A stretch of 64,000 bases of DNA, taken from Paenibacillus sp. 1781tsa1 (GTDB lineage Bacteria; Bacillota; Bacilli; Paenibacillales; Paenibacillaceae). The notes under the pieces were generated by a model, which saw only the letters and a program-made list of their open reading frames with translations, was not told the DNA's origin and searched no databases. The stretch spans positions 4,588,001 through 4,652,000 of the forward strand of contig NZ_JAMYWY010000001.1 of NCBI RefSeq assembly GCF_024159265.1, read 5' to 3'. The position numbers were made by a program, and so were the translations under genes. The first letter of the stretch is position 1. Every line of letters starts with the position of its first letter. Of this stretch, positions 7,719-16,827 are shown one piece after another.

Positions 7719-8909
7719 TCAGCGCATCATGACAGTCAGATTCCCCGCGGTCAGCAGGATGGTAATTGCCAGGAAAAACATCAGCCCGACGGCTGCGAGC
7801 GCCGCAAATACGTAAATCATGCTCTTGCCGATGGCCTGCAGGCATCCTACAATCGGAGTGTCTCCTAGCGGTTGCATAATGGCTCCGGTTACGTTGTATA
7901 TCAAGGCAAGAGCCAGGATCTTAAGTGCCGGAAAGGCACATAGAAACAAAATGATGATTACCCCAGTGAGTCCAATTGCATTTTTGACAAGTAGAGAAGC
8001 TGTAATGACCGTATCCGTCGCATCCGCAAATGTTCTGCCCACGACAGGGACAAAGTTTCCTGCGATGTACTTGGCGGCCTTCAGGCTGACTCCATCCGCT
8101 ACGGAGCCCGATGCCCCCTGAACCGAGATCACACCCAAAAACATCGTCAGCAGGATACCCAGCAGTGCCACACTAATATTGCGCAGGAGGTCTGCCAGCT
8201 GTGTCAGCTTGTACTTGTCAGACAATGAACTGACGAGATGCAGAACAGCTGAGAAGAAGAGTAGCGGGAATACCAGCAAGTGAATCAATGTACTCACCAG
8301 ATGAATCATGAAAATGATGAGTGGATGTGTCACGGAGACGGTGATGACATTACCCATAGACGCGAGCAGTGTGAATAACAAGGGAACCATGGCCATCATG
8401 AAGTTGATCATGCCGGTAATGGCATCCTTGGCGTATCCAATCGCCACACTGAAGCTGTTGATTGCAATGATGATGATGACCATATAACAGATGGAATAAG
8501 CGATTTTGCTAATATTATTTTTCTCAAATGCGGTCTGAAGAGTCTCCAGAATCATGCTGAGCACGCTTAACATCACAATCGTCACCAGAAGCTTGCCATT
8601 ATATAAGATTTCATGCAGCATGAAGGTTCCTATGGCTACAAACACCGATTTCAGGCTGAACCCTTCATTGCCGGGGATTAACATATCCATGAAGGAAGGG
8701 GTCTTCCCATCCGGGAAGAAACCACCGTATTGTTGCATCAGTTGATCCCAGTATTTCTCCACCTGATCCTTGGGAAGCTGATCCGCCTGCTGCTCCATCC
8801 ACTCACCGGAAGGTGCGCTTGCAGTAACCTGTCCCAGGATACCGAACAGAAAACAGAGCATCAGCACAACCGTAAGGCGCCACTGCGGCTTATGATGCAT
8901 TGATTTCAT
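7719..8909 (-). CDS. spoIIIAE: Stage III sporulation protein AE (SpoIIIAE)
   Basis: A 396-residue polytopic membrane protein with a signal-like N-terminus (hydrophobic residues 12-29), an amphipathic region, and about seven to eight membrane segments from residue 85 to the end. It includes the conserved SVQGASGSVADGVSLKAAKYIAGNFVP region (split here by its glycines) and VVGRTFADATDTV. It is part of the sporulation channel complex. The ATG is preceded by AAGGGGCG at a rather long distance. spoIIIAD ends 20 bases upstream. Confidence 0.95.
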   Translation of the reverse strand: MKSMHHKPQWRLTVVLMLCFLFGILGQVTASAPSGEWMEQQADQLPKDQVEKYWDQLMQQYGGFFPDGKTPSFMDMLIPGNEGFSLKSVFVAIGTFMLHEILYNGKLLVTIVMLSVLSMILETLQTAFEKNNISKIAYSICYMVIIIIAINSFSVAIGYAKDAITGMINFMMAMVPLLFTLLASMGNVITVSVTHPLIIFMIHLVSTLIHLLVFPLLFFSAVLHLVSSLSDKYKLTQLADLLRNISVALLGILLTMFLGVISVQGASGSVADGVSLKAAKYIAGNFVPVVGRTFADATDTVITASLLVKNAIGLTGVIIILFLCAFPALKILALALIYNVTGAIMQPLGDTPIVGCLQAIGKSMIYVFAALAAVGLMFFLAITILLTAGNLTVMMR

Positions 8910-8929
8910 ATGAAGTCCGCACGCCCCTT

Positions 8930-9319
8930 CTACACCGGCATCAGCTTCATGACGGTTTCGATAATAATGCTGATGATCGGTATAGCAAGTACAAGGATCA
9001 ATACCTTACCAGCCAGTTCAATCTTGGAAGCAATGCTCTCCTGACCTGCATCCCTGACAATCTGCGCGCCGAATTCAGCAATGTACGCTATGCCAATAAT
9101 TTTCAGCACCGTTTTCAGATAAATGCTTTCCATGCCTGAATTCTCGGCAAGCCGCTTCAACACTTCGATAACTGCACCGATCTTGCCAATCAACAACATG
9201 AAGATGACAATGCCGGTCGCAGCTGCAATCAGAAAGGCAAACATCGGTTTCTGTTCCTTAATGACCAGAATGAGTACTGTTGCAATGAGCGCCAAACCTA
9301 CAACTTGTATAATTTCCAC
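8930..9319 (-). CDS. spoIIIAD: Stage III sporulation protein AD (SpoIIIAD)
   Basis: A 129-residue, very hydrophobic protein with about four membrane segments, starting MEIIQVVGLALIATVLIL. The initiation codon is GTG at 9319 with GGTGGTGACC upstream. It is a member of the SpoIIIAC/AD family and sits between spoIIIAC and spoIIIAE as in all spoIIIA operons. Confidence 0.94.
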   Translation of the reverse strand: MEIIQVVGLALIATVLILVIKEQKPMFAFLIAAATGIVIFMLLIGKIGAVIEVLKRLAENSGMESIYLKTVLKIIGIAYIAEFGAQIVRDAGQESIASKIELAGKVLILVLAIPIISIIIETVMKLMPV

Positions 9320-9351
9320 AGGTCACCACCATCCGGCTTTATGACCGTTTT

Positions 9352-9555
9352 TCATTGAAAAAGAAATATCGATTTGATCTCTTGTAGCAGGCTGTCCAGC
9401 ATACGGACCACCATGAACAATACAACGACAAATCCGATTACGGTCACCCAGTGAGCCATATCTTCCTTTCCCATTTGTTTCAGTACCGTGTGAATCATGG
9501 CAATAATGATTCCGATACCCGCAATTTGAAAGATTGCGTTCACTTCTAGATTCAT
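9352..9555 (-). CDS. spoIIIAC: Stage III sporulation protein AC (SpoIIIAC)
   Basis: A 67-residue protein with two membrane helices, starting MNLEVNAIFQIAGIGIIIAM. The size and sequence pattern are those of SpoIIIAC, a small membrane subunit of the mother-cell channel complex. AGGTG is eight bases before the ATG. Confidence 0.94.
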   Translation of the reverse strand: MNLEVNAIFQIAGIGIIIAMIHTVLKQMGKEDMAHWVTVIGFVVVLFMVVRMLDSLLQEIKSIFLFQ

Positions 9556-9584
9556 GACCTTGGCACCTCACTATCCCGGCTATT

Positions 9585-10103
9585 TCAGAAGATCAGAATG
9601 ACGATTAACGCTCCGACAAGCATCCCGAGGCTTCGGCTCATTCGTTCATATTTCATTTGATCTGCCTGGGCACGGGATTCCTCATGCATTAGTTGTTGAA
9701 TGGCTAACGATATATGTTTGGTCTGATCCTGACGGTCACTTGTGCCAAGGCTGAAGCTTAATTGCAGCATGACTTCCCGCTCGTCAGCCTTCATGGCCGA
9801 TCTTCCCCATGCTAGATCCACGCCTGACTGCAGACTTTCCCGAGCAGTGAGTCCATGGGGAGGTTCCATCTGTGTGGCTGCATGAAGGAACAGCGTCTTA
9901 ACAGGTTCTTTGGTCTGGGCTCCCATCTTGCCCATGGCATCGGGAAGGGGAGTGAGCCCATAGTTAATCTCCGTCATTAGTCGCTGGAGGGCTGCAATGA
10001 GTTCTCGCAACTGTCTCGGTCTTAATGCATACTGTCTTGCCTTGTAAAAACCCGCGAGGGTGCTGGCTAACAGAATGATTACCGCACCAAGCATGTTAAC
10101 CAA
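9585..10103 (-). CDS. spoIIIAB: Stage III sporulation protein AB (SpoIIIAB)
   Basis: About 172 residues: an N-terminal membrane helix (LGAVIILLASTLAGF), the conserved ALRPRQLRELIAALQ segment, a soluble helical region and a C-terminal membrane helix (LGMLVGALIVILIF). The fold is related to type II secretion GspF proteins. I place the start at the TTG at 10103 because AGGAGG lies eight bases upstream and the resulting MVNMLGAV matches the family start; the ATG at 10094 is the alternative. The start overlaps the spoIIIAA stop by eight bases, which suggests translational coupling. Confidence 0.93.
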   Translation of the reverse strand: MVNMLGAVIILLASTLAGFYKARQYALRPRQLRELIAALQRLMTEINYGLTPLPDAMGKMGAQTKEPVKTLFLHAATQMEPPHGLTARESLQSGVDLAWGRSAMKADEREVMLQLSFSLGTSDRQDQTKHISLAIQQLMHEESRAQADQMKYERMSRSLGMLVGALIVILIF

Positions 10104-11100
10104 AGCCTTCACCTCCTGCACCGCTCTGCTGCAACCCACGCATTTTGCCATCAGCCAGCCGAAAGGTCATGCCCCGGCTCGTCCGTTGCAGCTGGACATA
10201 TCGTTGAAACATCTGCTCTGTAATTAAGGTTCTGAGGGCGGGTCTGGCCGACAGCTCCGATAGGTCACGGCCATGAGCAGTCGCGATTACAGAGACTCCT
10301 GCATGCAGGGCTTCCATCACTGCCTCAGCATCCTCCGGACGGCCGATCTCGTCCACAATCAGGACATCGGGCGACATGGAGCGAAGCATCATCATCATGC
10401 CCTCAGCCTTCGGACAACCGTCCATCACATCGGTTCGGGGACCTACGTCGAAGCCAGGTACTCCTTTGTAGCTACCAGCAATTTCGGACCTTTCATCCAC
10501 AATGCCCACTTTCAGACGCGGACGTATGCCTTGAACCAGTTCAGTGCCCCCTGTAAGCTTTGTACCACTGCTAATTTGTCTCGCCAGATCTCGCAGCAAT
10601 GTCGTCTTTCCTTGTTGTGGTGGCGAAAGGATTAACGTGTGCAGGACCTGTCCGCTCTTCATATCGAGAAGATAAGGAAGGATACGATCAGCCACTCCAT
10701 GTACCTCACGGGCTATCCGAACGTTAAACCCGTTGATGTCGCGCAGGTATTCGACACGCCCACCGCTTAGTACCGTCCGGCCAGCAAGTCCGATTCGATG
10801 TCCGCCAGGTATGGTGATAAACCCTTTGCGCAGTTCCTCTTCCAATGTATAAAGTGAATGATTACTGATCAGATCCAGCAACCTGTGCGTCACTTCTTTC
10901 TGAGGGACATACGCTTCTTCAGGATTCCCGGTCGGACAACCTTGAGGTGTCAGGAAGTGGTATGTGTTGTCTGCATTAATCTCCAGGGGTCTGCCTTCAC
11001 GAATACGTACTTCCTCCACTTGTTCCAATAGAGCGGGTGGCATCCTTCCGAGAATGGTTCGGATCGGTTCCGGAAAAAGTTCCTTCCAGTTCACCTTCAT
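10096..11100 (-). CDS. spoIIIAA: Stage III sporulation protein AA, AAA-type ATPase (SpoIIIAA)
   Basis: A 334-residue ATPase related to type II/IV secretion ATPases, thought to energise the SpoIIIA-SpoIIQ channel. Seen: Walker A PPQQGKTTLLRD around residues 160-170, the GIVDERSEIAG motif, Walker B DVLIVDEIGRPEDAEA, and ATAHGRDLSEL. First gene of the eight-gene spoIIIA operon; a SigE-like promoter lies about 65-90 bases upstream. GGAGGAG precedes the ATG. Confidence 0.96.
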   Translation of the reverse strand: MKVNWKELFPEPIRTILGRMPPALLEQVEEVRIREGRPLEINADNTYHFLTPQGCPTGNPEEAYVPQKEVTHRLLDLISNHSLYTLEEELRKGFITIPGGHRIGLAGRTVLSGGRVEYLRDINGFNVRIAREVHGVADRILPYLLDMKSGQVLHTLILSPPQQGKTTLLRDLARQISSGTKLTGGTELVQGIRPRLKVGIVDERSEIAGSYKGVPGFDVGPRTDVMDGCPKAEGMMMMLRSMSPDVLIVDEIGRPEDAEAVMEALHAGVSVIATAHGRDLSELSARPALRTLITEQMFQRYVQLQRTSRGMTFRLADGKMRGLQQSGAGGEGFG

Positions 11101-11162
11101 GAGTAGGCTCCTCCAACCTTGAGATCATTTGGTTCACGCTTCTGGCGCTTGTTCATATCTCA

Positions 11163-11190
11163 AGTTTATGCCTGTACATTTAATTTATGA
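11163..11190 (-). promoter_or_regulatory. Candidate SigE promoter of the spoIIIA operon
   Basis: On the minus strand a -35-like TCATAAATT (11190-11182) and a -10-like CATAAACT (11170-11163) resemble the mother-cell SigE consensus (ATA ... CATACA-T). The location, upstream of spoIIIAA, is where a SigE promoter is expected. Confidence 0.45.
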
Positions 11191-11363
11191 CGCTGAAATC
11201 TATCAATTCTTCAGAATACGGTTGAGAGTTGAAAGCATAGATCCACCTTCTGTTCTAGGCACCCGTCTAGATGTGCATGCATATATTAATTGCAGATAGG
11301 TAAGTTCCATTCCGGTTCGAAACAGAACTACCGATCCCCAGATACAGAAAGGAGCTGTGGGGA

Positions 11364-12113
11364 GTGCGAGTCGATGTTGTTGCCAATGTGAATGAAGTAC
11401 GTACCATTGATATTGCAGGGCGAAGTGCAGTTGTCATTGATGTATTGTGTACGACCAGTACAATTGTTACGGCTCTGGCGTATGACGCTTCGGCTGTGAT
11501 TGCCGTAGAGACGGTTCCACAAGCCAAACAAATGGAAGTGAAAGATTGCATTCGAGGCGGAGAGCGTTTTGACAAAAAAATCACCGGATTTGAGGTGGGG
11601 AATTCCCCCTATGAATATATGACCGCAGGCATTGCAGATAAAACCATTATTCTAACCACAACCGATGGTACCCGAGCTTTGATCAAGGCTTCCAAGGGGA
11701 AACATGTATTCGCTGGTTCATTCCTCAATGTGCAGGCTGTTGCGGCAGTTCTATGTGAACTTCAACGGGATGTATTGCTGTTATGTGCGGGGAACCAGGA
11801 TGAATTTGCTTTGGAGGACGGCTTGTGTGCTGGATGTATCATTGACGAACTGCACCGTCAATCCTGTTCTCCCCTCCAACTAAACGATCTCGGCACAGTG
11901 CTTCATCAAGCCGTATCCCAAAGTCAGGAGAGCATTCCGGATCTGGTGCAAAGATCTGTTAGTGGGCGGAGGCTTGAAAAGTTAGGCAGAGTTCATGATA
12001 TTTCGTATTGTTCTCAATTAAACCTGCTGGATTGCGTTCCCGAGATGGGGGAGGGGAACCGCATGCAACCATACAGAGGCATACGCGGGGGGAAGATGTT
12101 CAAGTTGATGTGA
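11364..12113 (+). CDS. comB: 2-phosphosulfolactate phosphatase family protein (ComB/YitC-like)
   Basis: A 249-residue protein with the ComB features VVIDVLCTTSTIVTAL, SPYEYMT, IILTTTDGTRAL, VFAGSFLNVQAV and LCAGNQDEFALEDGLCAG. ComB hydrolyses 2-phosphosulfolactate; in Bacillus the related YitC takes part in sulfolactate formation in spores. No phosphosulfolactate synthase gene is beside it, so the actual substrate is uncertain. The start is GTG with AAAGGAG nine bases upstream. It is convergent with lysC and divergent from spoIIIAA, at the position where B. subtilis has yqhV. Confidence 0.82.
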   Translation: MRVDVVANVNEVRTIDIAGRSAVVIDVLCTTSTIVTALAYDASAVIAVETVPQAKQMEVKDCIRGGERFDKKITGFEVGNSPYEYMTAGIADKTIILTTTDGTRALIKASKGKHVFAGSFLNVQAVAAVLCELQRDVLLLCAGNQDEFALEDGLCAGCIIDELHRQSCSPLQLNDLGTVLHQAVSQSQESIPDLVQRSVSGRRLEKLGRVHDISYCSQLNLLDCVPEMGEGNRMQPYRGIRGGKMFKLM

Positions 12114-12126
12114 GAATTACTATGAG

Positions 12127-12173
12127 AAAAACAAAAAAAGGTGGACAGATGCCCGTTGGCAACTGTTCACCTT
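12127..12173 (-). terminator. Terminator of lysC in the comB-lysC convergent gap
   Basis: AGGTGGACAG pairs with CTGTTCACCT around a 14-base loop. On the minus strand a run of seven T residues follows. In the other direction the T run is short, so it may only weakly stop comB transcription. Confidence 0.8.
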
Positions 12174-12199
12174 TGCTAATTTCCATACACAGAAACACC

Positions 12200-13453
12200 T
12201 TATCTGCGATCTTGAGGTCCGCCGATAACGGCTTGCTCGGCAGTGTCGAGATCATATGCTGTATGCAATGCCTTGATGACGTCATGCAGCTTATCTCCGT
12301 CAATAACACAAGATACTTTGATCTCGGAAGTGCTCACCATTTTGATGCTCACGCCTTCAGCGGAAATGACTTTGAACATCTTCGCAGCAACTCCCGGATG
12401 ACTGACCATGCCTGCGCCAACAATGGAGATTTTAACGAGGTTCTCCTCTGATGTGACTTCACGGTAAGGCAAACGGCTGTGAAGGCCTTCAATGACACGT
12501 AATGCGTTCTCACGATCAGACAGCGCCACAGAGAACGAGAAGTCCGCTTTGCCATCCATCACTCCGCTCTGAACGATAATGTCCACATCCAGCTGATTGG
12601 ACGCAAGTGCACCAAATACTTCGGCCAGAACTCCTGGTACATCCGGCACACCCAGAATACTGATGCGAGCCACATTTTTGTCATAGGCAATACCACTAAC
12701 CACTACGCCTTGTTCCATTGCTGCTTCCTCCTTCACAACCGTTCCTTCATTATGGTTAAAGCTGGATCTTACAATCAAAGGTACACCGGAATGCTTCGCG
12801 TACTCTACTGCACGCGGATGCAGTACCGCTGCCCCCAAATTAGCGAGTTCCAGCATTTCGTCATACGATATTTCCTTCAGCTTGCGCGCAACCTTAACGA
12901 TCCGCGGGTCCGTAGAATATATTCCGTCTACATCCGTATAGATCTCACACGCATCAGCCTTGATTGCTGCGGCCAGCGCTACCGCTGTTGTATCCGAACC
13001 ACCACGACCCAATGTTGTGATCTCGCCGTCTTCCGTCATGCCCTGGAATCCTGCAACAATAACAATGTTGCCCTCAGCAAGTGCTGCATTCACACGGTCT
13101 GGATGAATATCATGAATACGTGCTTTTCCGTGAACCGGCTCTGTACGGAAACCCGCTTGCCAGCCTGTAAACGATACTGCCTTGCGCCCAAGCGCTTGAA
13201 TAGCCATGGATAACAAAGAGATCGAAATCTGTTCTCCTGTGGTTAAGAGCATATCCATCTCACGAGCAGGCAGCTCACTATTCAGTTGTTTTGCCTGATC
13301 AATCAAATCATCTGTTGTATCCCCCATGGCCGAAACCACGACTACACACCGATGTCCTTCATCCGCTTTTTCTACAACACGTCCGGCTACACGCTTCATG
13401 CGTTCTGTATCTCCGACCGAGCTGCCCCCAAATTTCATGACGTACAATGACAA
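12200..13453 (-). CDS. lysC: Aspartate kinase (two ACT domains)
   Basis: A 417-residue aspartokinase, which phosphorylates aspartate as the first step to lysine, threonine, methionine and diaminopimelate. The kinase domain has VMKFGGSSV, TTGEQISISLL, GRGGSDTTAVALA and YTDVDGIYSTDPR; two ACT domains follow (from about residue 265), with VPDVPGVLAEVFG and VGAGMVSHPGVAAKMF. The family contains isozymes regulated differently; length fits the lysine-type LysC. The start is TTG with GGGAGTGG seven bases upstream. The leader between the efp terminator and the start is about 120 bases, too short for a lysine riboswitch. Confidence 0.93.
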   Translation of the reverse strand: MSLYVMKFGGSSVGDTERMKRVAGRVVEKADEGHRCVVVVSAMGDTTDDLIDQAKQLNSELPAREMDMLLTTGEQISISLLSMAIQALGRKAVSFTGWQAGFRTEPVHGKARIHDIHPDRVNAALAEGNIVIVAGFQGMTEDGEITTLGRGGSDTTAVALAAAIKADACEIYTDVDGIYSTDPRIVKVARKLKEISYDEMLELANLGAAVLHPRAVEYAKHSGVPLIVRSSFNHNEGTVVKEEAAMEQGVVVSGIAYDKNVARISILGVPDVPGVLAEVFGALASNQLDVDIIVQSGVMDGKADFSFSVALSDRENALRVIEGLHSRLPYREVTSEENLVKISIVGAGMVSHPGVAAKMFKVISAEGVSIKMVSTSEIKVSCVIDGDKLHDVIKALHTAYDLDTAEQAVIGGPQDRR

Positions 13454-13573
13454 CGCAAATCCACTCCCTACCTTGTGCAGTATGCATAATTGATGTCCAT
13501 CGTCATTATTCTCTACGAGAAATGACTTTAACCCAGTATATTACGAAAGCGCCTGATAGGCTAATCTTTTTTC

Positions 13574-13609
13574 GAAAAAAACCCTCTGCCAAAGGAATGG
13601 CAAAGGGTT
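13574..13609 (-). terminator. Terminator after efp
   Basis: AACCCTCTGCC (13580-13590) pairs with GGCAAAGGGTT (13599-13609); on the minus strand TTTTTTT follows the stem. It separates efp from lysC. Confidence 0.85.
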
Positions 13610-13644
13610 GTTAATACCGTTTATTAGCTTACAGCTTGTGAAAG

Positions 13645-14202
13645 TTACGCACGGGAAGAGTATTTGCCTTCACGTGTGTCAATCAGGAGAACGTCACCTT
13701 CGTTAATGAACAAAGGAACCTGTACGTTCAAGCCTGTTTCCACTTTTGCATTTTTGGTAGCGCCTTGTGCAGTGTTACCTTTAACACTTGGCTCAGTCTC
13801 GATGACTTTCAACTCAACGCTTGTTGGCAAGTCGATTCCGAGGATTTCACCTTGGTAGCTAACGATTTTAACGACCATGTTTTCTTTCAGGAAGTTCAAT
13901 TCCCATTCCAGTTGATCACTAGTCAATGTGAACTGATCATAAGTTTCGTTATCCATGAACGTGTGCTCTGTACCGCTCGCATACAAGTAGGATACGCCAC
14001 GGTTTTCGATGATGGCACGGCCAATGGTTTCGCCTGCACGGAATGTTTTTTCAACCGTGTTACCATTACGCAGGTTTTTCAATTTGGAACGTACGAAAGC
14101 AGCACCTTTACCTGGTTTAACGTGTTGGAAATCAAGCACGGTATAGATATCGTTGTCTACTTGCACGGTCAAGCCTGTTTTAAAATCGTTTACTGAAATC
14201 AC
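13645..14202 (-). CDS. efp: Elongation factor P
   Basis: A 185-residue three-domain protein that relieves ribosome stalling at polyproline stretches. The N-terminal KOW-like domain has the conserved HVKPGKGAAF loop, with Lys32 at the tip, the residue modified in many bacteria; the C-terminal S1-like domain ends GDVLLIDTREGKYSSRA. The start is a GTG at 14202 (protein MISVNDFKTGLTVQ) with AGGAGGG in front, not the open frame that extends upstream through the repeat. It follows the M24 peptidase gene with a 289-base gap that holds repeat copy R1. Confidence 0.96.
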   Translation of the reverse strand: MISVNDFKTGLTVQVDNDIYTVLDFQHVKPGKGAAFVRSKLKNLRNGNTVEKTFRAGETIGRAIIENRGVSYLYASGTEHTFMDNETYDQFTLTSDQLEWELNFLKENMVVKIVSYQGEILGIDLPTSVELKVIETEPSVKGNTAQGATKNAKVETGLNVQVPLFINEGDVLLIDTREGKYSSRA

Positions 14203-14293
14203 AAAAAATCCCTCCTGATATGGTTGAAAAGTAGGTGATATAAGACGATGGGTTAATGTTATATGTAAAATGAATCCAAGAAAGGCCACCTCG

Positions 14294-14430
14294 TTCACTT
14301 CGATTGCAGTACCATCCTCCGATCGCTGTTATCCCCAGATTTTTTGATCCCATTATTGATGGGAAAATCCGGTGATAAAGGCGAACGCTTCGCTTCTTCA
14401 GATTGGTTCCGCACTCTCCGTTAAGGTGAA
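14294..14430. repeat. Dispersed structured repeat, copy R1 (efp leader)
   Basis: One of four near-full copies of a family defined by CGATCGCTGTTATCCCC, a hairpin with GATTTTTT and AAAATCC arms, GCGAACGCTTCGCTTCTTCA and an end CTCTCCGTTA. The outermost ends pair as TTCAC (14294-14298) and GTGAA (14426-14430). It lies in the gap upstream of efp and would be transcribed in antisense orientation with pepP-efp. Confidence 0.75.
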
Positions 14431-14491
14431 TTTCATATTTTCAATTTAAATAACACATTAAAAATCGTCTTATATCCCTTGTGGCTGTAAT

Positions 14492-15565
14492 TTAGCCGAT
14501 TACGGTGAACTTCTTGTCCGACTTCGTGAGAATATGAATACCCGTCTCGGTAATCACTACGTCATCCTCGATACGCACGCCGCCAAGTCCGTCAATATAT
14601 ATACCCGGTTCAACGGTAACAACCATACCCGGTTTCAATACATCGTCGCTAAGCTTGGACAAGCGAGGAGCTTCATGAACTTCCATACCCAGACCGTGGC
14701 CTGTGCTGTGTCCGAATTGATCTCCGTATCCGTGACCTGCAATGATATCACGAGCCAATGCATCTGCTTCCCGTCCGGTCATGCCCGGTTTCAGGTTCTC
14801 CAGCGTATGTAACTGAGCTTCCAGTACAATGTCATAAATTTTGCGCAGTTCAGGTACAGGTGTACCTGTAGCAATGGTACGTGTCAGATCTGAACAGTAT
14901 CCGTCCAATAGTGCACCAAAGTCAAATGTAATTAACTCATTTTGCCCGATGACCTTGCTGCTCGCTACACCGTGAGGCATAGCAGAACGTTCACCCGATG
15001 CTACAATGGTGTCAAACGAAGAGGACGTTGCTCCATGTTTGCGCATGAAAAACTCCATCTCCAGATCCACTTCACGCTCCGTCATGCCTGGTTTTGCAAA
15101 CTGTAAAACGTGGCTGAACGTGGCATCCGCCAGATCTGCTGCTCTCTGCATGACCGCGATCTCGTCTACATCCTTGAACATGCGAAGTTGTTCCACGATC
15201 CCGGATACAGCTTTCAGTTCAATAGACTGAAGTGCTTCAGCATAAGCCGAGTGCGTGCCGAATGTAACACTATCCTGCTCGAAGCCTACTTCTTTGATAT
15301 TCGCGGATGAAAGCAGTTCGCGCACCGTATCCATCGGCTTAGCTCCGTGCTCCACAACGGTGAATCCTTTGGCTTGCTGAGGCGCTTGAGCCATGTAACG
15401 GAAATCAGTCAACAAGAAAGCATCCTGTTCCGTAATCAGCACATATCCCGCCGATCCTGTAAAACCCGTCATATAACGACGGTTAATCGGGTTTGTAATC
15501 AGCATTGCTCTGAGTTCACGCTCACGCATGGCTTCACGCAATTTATTAACTCGTTTGTTTTCCAT
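14492..15565 (-). CDS. M24-family aminopeptidase (Xaa-Pro dipeptidase, YqhT-like)
   Basis: A 357-residue creatinase-fold metallopeptidase that removes N-terminal residues before proline. The N-terminal domain (1-125) is followed by the catalytic domain, whose five metal ligands are visible in order: Asp in ITFDFG, Asp in CSDLTRT, His in GHSTGHGLG, Glu in TVEPGIY and Glu in VRIEDDVV. It occupies the position of B. subtilis yqhT, between aroQ and efp. Pairing with efp, whose product helps translate proline-rich proteins, is conserved in many Firmicutes. AGAAGGG precedes the ATG. Confidence 0.93.
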   Translation of the reverse strand: MENKRVNKLREAMRERELRAMLITNPINRRYMTGFTGSAGYVLITEQDAFLLTDFRYMAQAPQQAKGFTVVEHGAKPMDTVRELLSSANIKEVGFEQDSVTFGTHSAYAEALQSIELKAVSGIVEQLRMFKDVDEIAVMQRAADLADATFSHVLQFAKPGMTEREVDLEMEFFMRKHGATSSSFDTIVASGERSAMPHGVASSKVIGQNELITFDFGALLDGYCSDLTRTIATGTPVPELRKIYDIVLEAQLHTLENLKPGMTGREADALARDIIAGHGYGDQFGHSTGHGLGMEVHEAPRLSKLSDDVLKPGMVVTVEPGIYIDGLGGVRIEDDVVITETGIHILTKSDKKFTVIG

Positions 15566-15604
15566 CGGTAACCCTTCTTTCTCTCACATTCCCGGGTTCC
15601 CGGC

Positions 15605-16048
15605 TCAGGTTTGTTTGTCCAGATGACGCACAAGAGCCAGCAATCCCAGTTCATAGCTTACTTCACCAAATCCGGCAATCTGCCCGATTGTTTCCGTTGC
15701 AATTACTGAATGATGTCTGAACGCTTCGCGTGCATGAATGTTGGATAGATGTACTTCCACTGTAGGGACTTTTACAGCATTGATTGCATCACGTATAGCA
15801 TAGCTATAATGAGTAAATGCTCCGGCATTCAATATCAGTCCGTCTGCTTCACCCATCGCTGCATGAATACGGTCAATGATATCCCCTTCATGGTTCGATT
15901 GATAAAAAGCGATGGAGACGCCAAGTTCATCAGCCTGTCTGCGAATTTTGTCCTCAATATCCTTCAGACTAAGCGTTCCATAGATGCCTGGCTCGCGTAC
16001 GCCAAGCATGTTCAGGTTCGGACCATTGATCACAATAATTCGTTTCAT
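15605..16048 (-). CDS. aroQ: Type II 3-dehydroquinate dehydratase
   Basis: A 147-residue cytosolic enzyme of the shikimate pathway that dehydrates 3-dehydroquinate. Seen: GPNLNMLGVREPGIYG with the catalytic tyrosine and arginine, YQSNHEGDIID, LNAGAFTHYSYAIRDA and EVHLSNIHAREAFRHHS. The ATG at 16048 is used (MKRIIVINGPN) because GGTGGAG lies just before it; a longer frame to 16078 has no family support. It is 39 bases upstream of the M24 peptidase gene, in the order yqhR-aroQ-yqhT. Confidence 0.95.
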   Translation of the reverse strand: MKRIIVINGPNLNMLGVREPGIYGTLSLKDIEDKIRRQADELGVSIAFYQSNHEGDIIDRIHAAMGEADGLILNAGAFTHYSYAIRDAINAVKVPTVEVHLSNIHAREAFRHHSVIATETIGQIAGFGEVSYELGLLALVRHLDKQT

Positions 16049-16124
16049 CGCTGCTCCACCCTCTCTGCAAATAACCATCTGCTATTTTAACACAGGCATT
16101 GCCGGATTGAGAAGCTTTTTTGCG

Positions 16125-16703
16125 CTATGCCCCCGCTTCCTCTGGCTCGCGTTTGCGTTCATCCGTGTACTCCATGGCTACCGTGTATCCAATGAACAGC
16201 CCCCATAGCAAAAAGAAGCAGAGTTCCGTGATGATGGAATCCCATGTTAAACCTTTCAAAGGCTTCATCATCCCCAGTTTTGGTCCGACCAGTACAAAGA
16301 GAATCAGCCACCAGACAATTCCATACACCATGCCGGGTAACGGCCCTTTCAATTTTCTAATCGTGAACGTGTAGAGCAAGGAAGCCAGGACGGAAAAGAC
16401 AATAAAAAACAGCCAGCCTGTCAAATGCCCTGCTGCGGTATATATATATTGATGTTTGAAAAAAGGCTCTGCGAGAAATCCTACAGGCACAATCGTAAAA
16501 TGCAGCAGGTAGAATAGCCAGTGTAACCCTCCCCAGATTAGACCTGCAAAGAAACCAAGCTCCAATGCAAAGGAAAATGGCTTGGTATAGTAGTGCGCTT
16601 GATCTTGCCTCTGGGTAGGGCGCCTGCCCCTGTCTTTTAGCTGCCGTTCTTTAGGTCGTTGACCTTCAGGAGGTGATGTATCTTCATGCTTACGTTCTGT
16701 CAT
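16125..16703 (-). CDS. yqhR: Conserved membrane protein YqhR
   Basis: A 192-residue protein with a very basic, hydrophilic N-terminus (1-35) and four predicted membrane helices (about 45-67, 90-113, 121-143 and 157-178). Its place between yqhQ and aroQ and the membrane layout match B. subtilis YqhR, whose function is unknown. AAGGAGA lies before the ATG. It is the first gene of the yqhR-aroQ-peptidase-efp group and is divergent from yqhQ. Confidence 0.85.
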   Translation of the reverse strand: MTERKHEDTSPPEGQRPKERQLKDRGRRPTQRQDQAHYYTKPFSFALELGFFAGLIWGGLHWLFYLLHFTIVPVGFLAEPFFKHQYIYTAAGHLTGWLFFIVFSVLASLLYTFTIRKLKGPLPGMVYGIVWWLILFVLVGPKLGMMKPLKGLTWDSIITELCFFLLWGLFIGYTVAMEYTDERKREPEEAGA

Positions 16704-16827
16704 CGATATTCTCCTTCATTCAGTTGATAATCCCGGATTATGCCCGAATTTCCTGTCTGATTCTACGAGGTAGTATGTTCAAAACAGGACAATCTTAACA
16801 ACATCCTTCAAGGTTTGACTCACAAAC

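Noticed and set aside
11267..11584. Minus-strand frame of 105 codons overlapping the start of comB
   Set aside because: Opposite to a well-supported gene and without a family match.
13454..13577. Possible lysine riboswitch before lysC
   Set aside because: Only about 120 bases are available between the efp terminator and lysC, and no lysine-riboswitch stems or terminator are visible.
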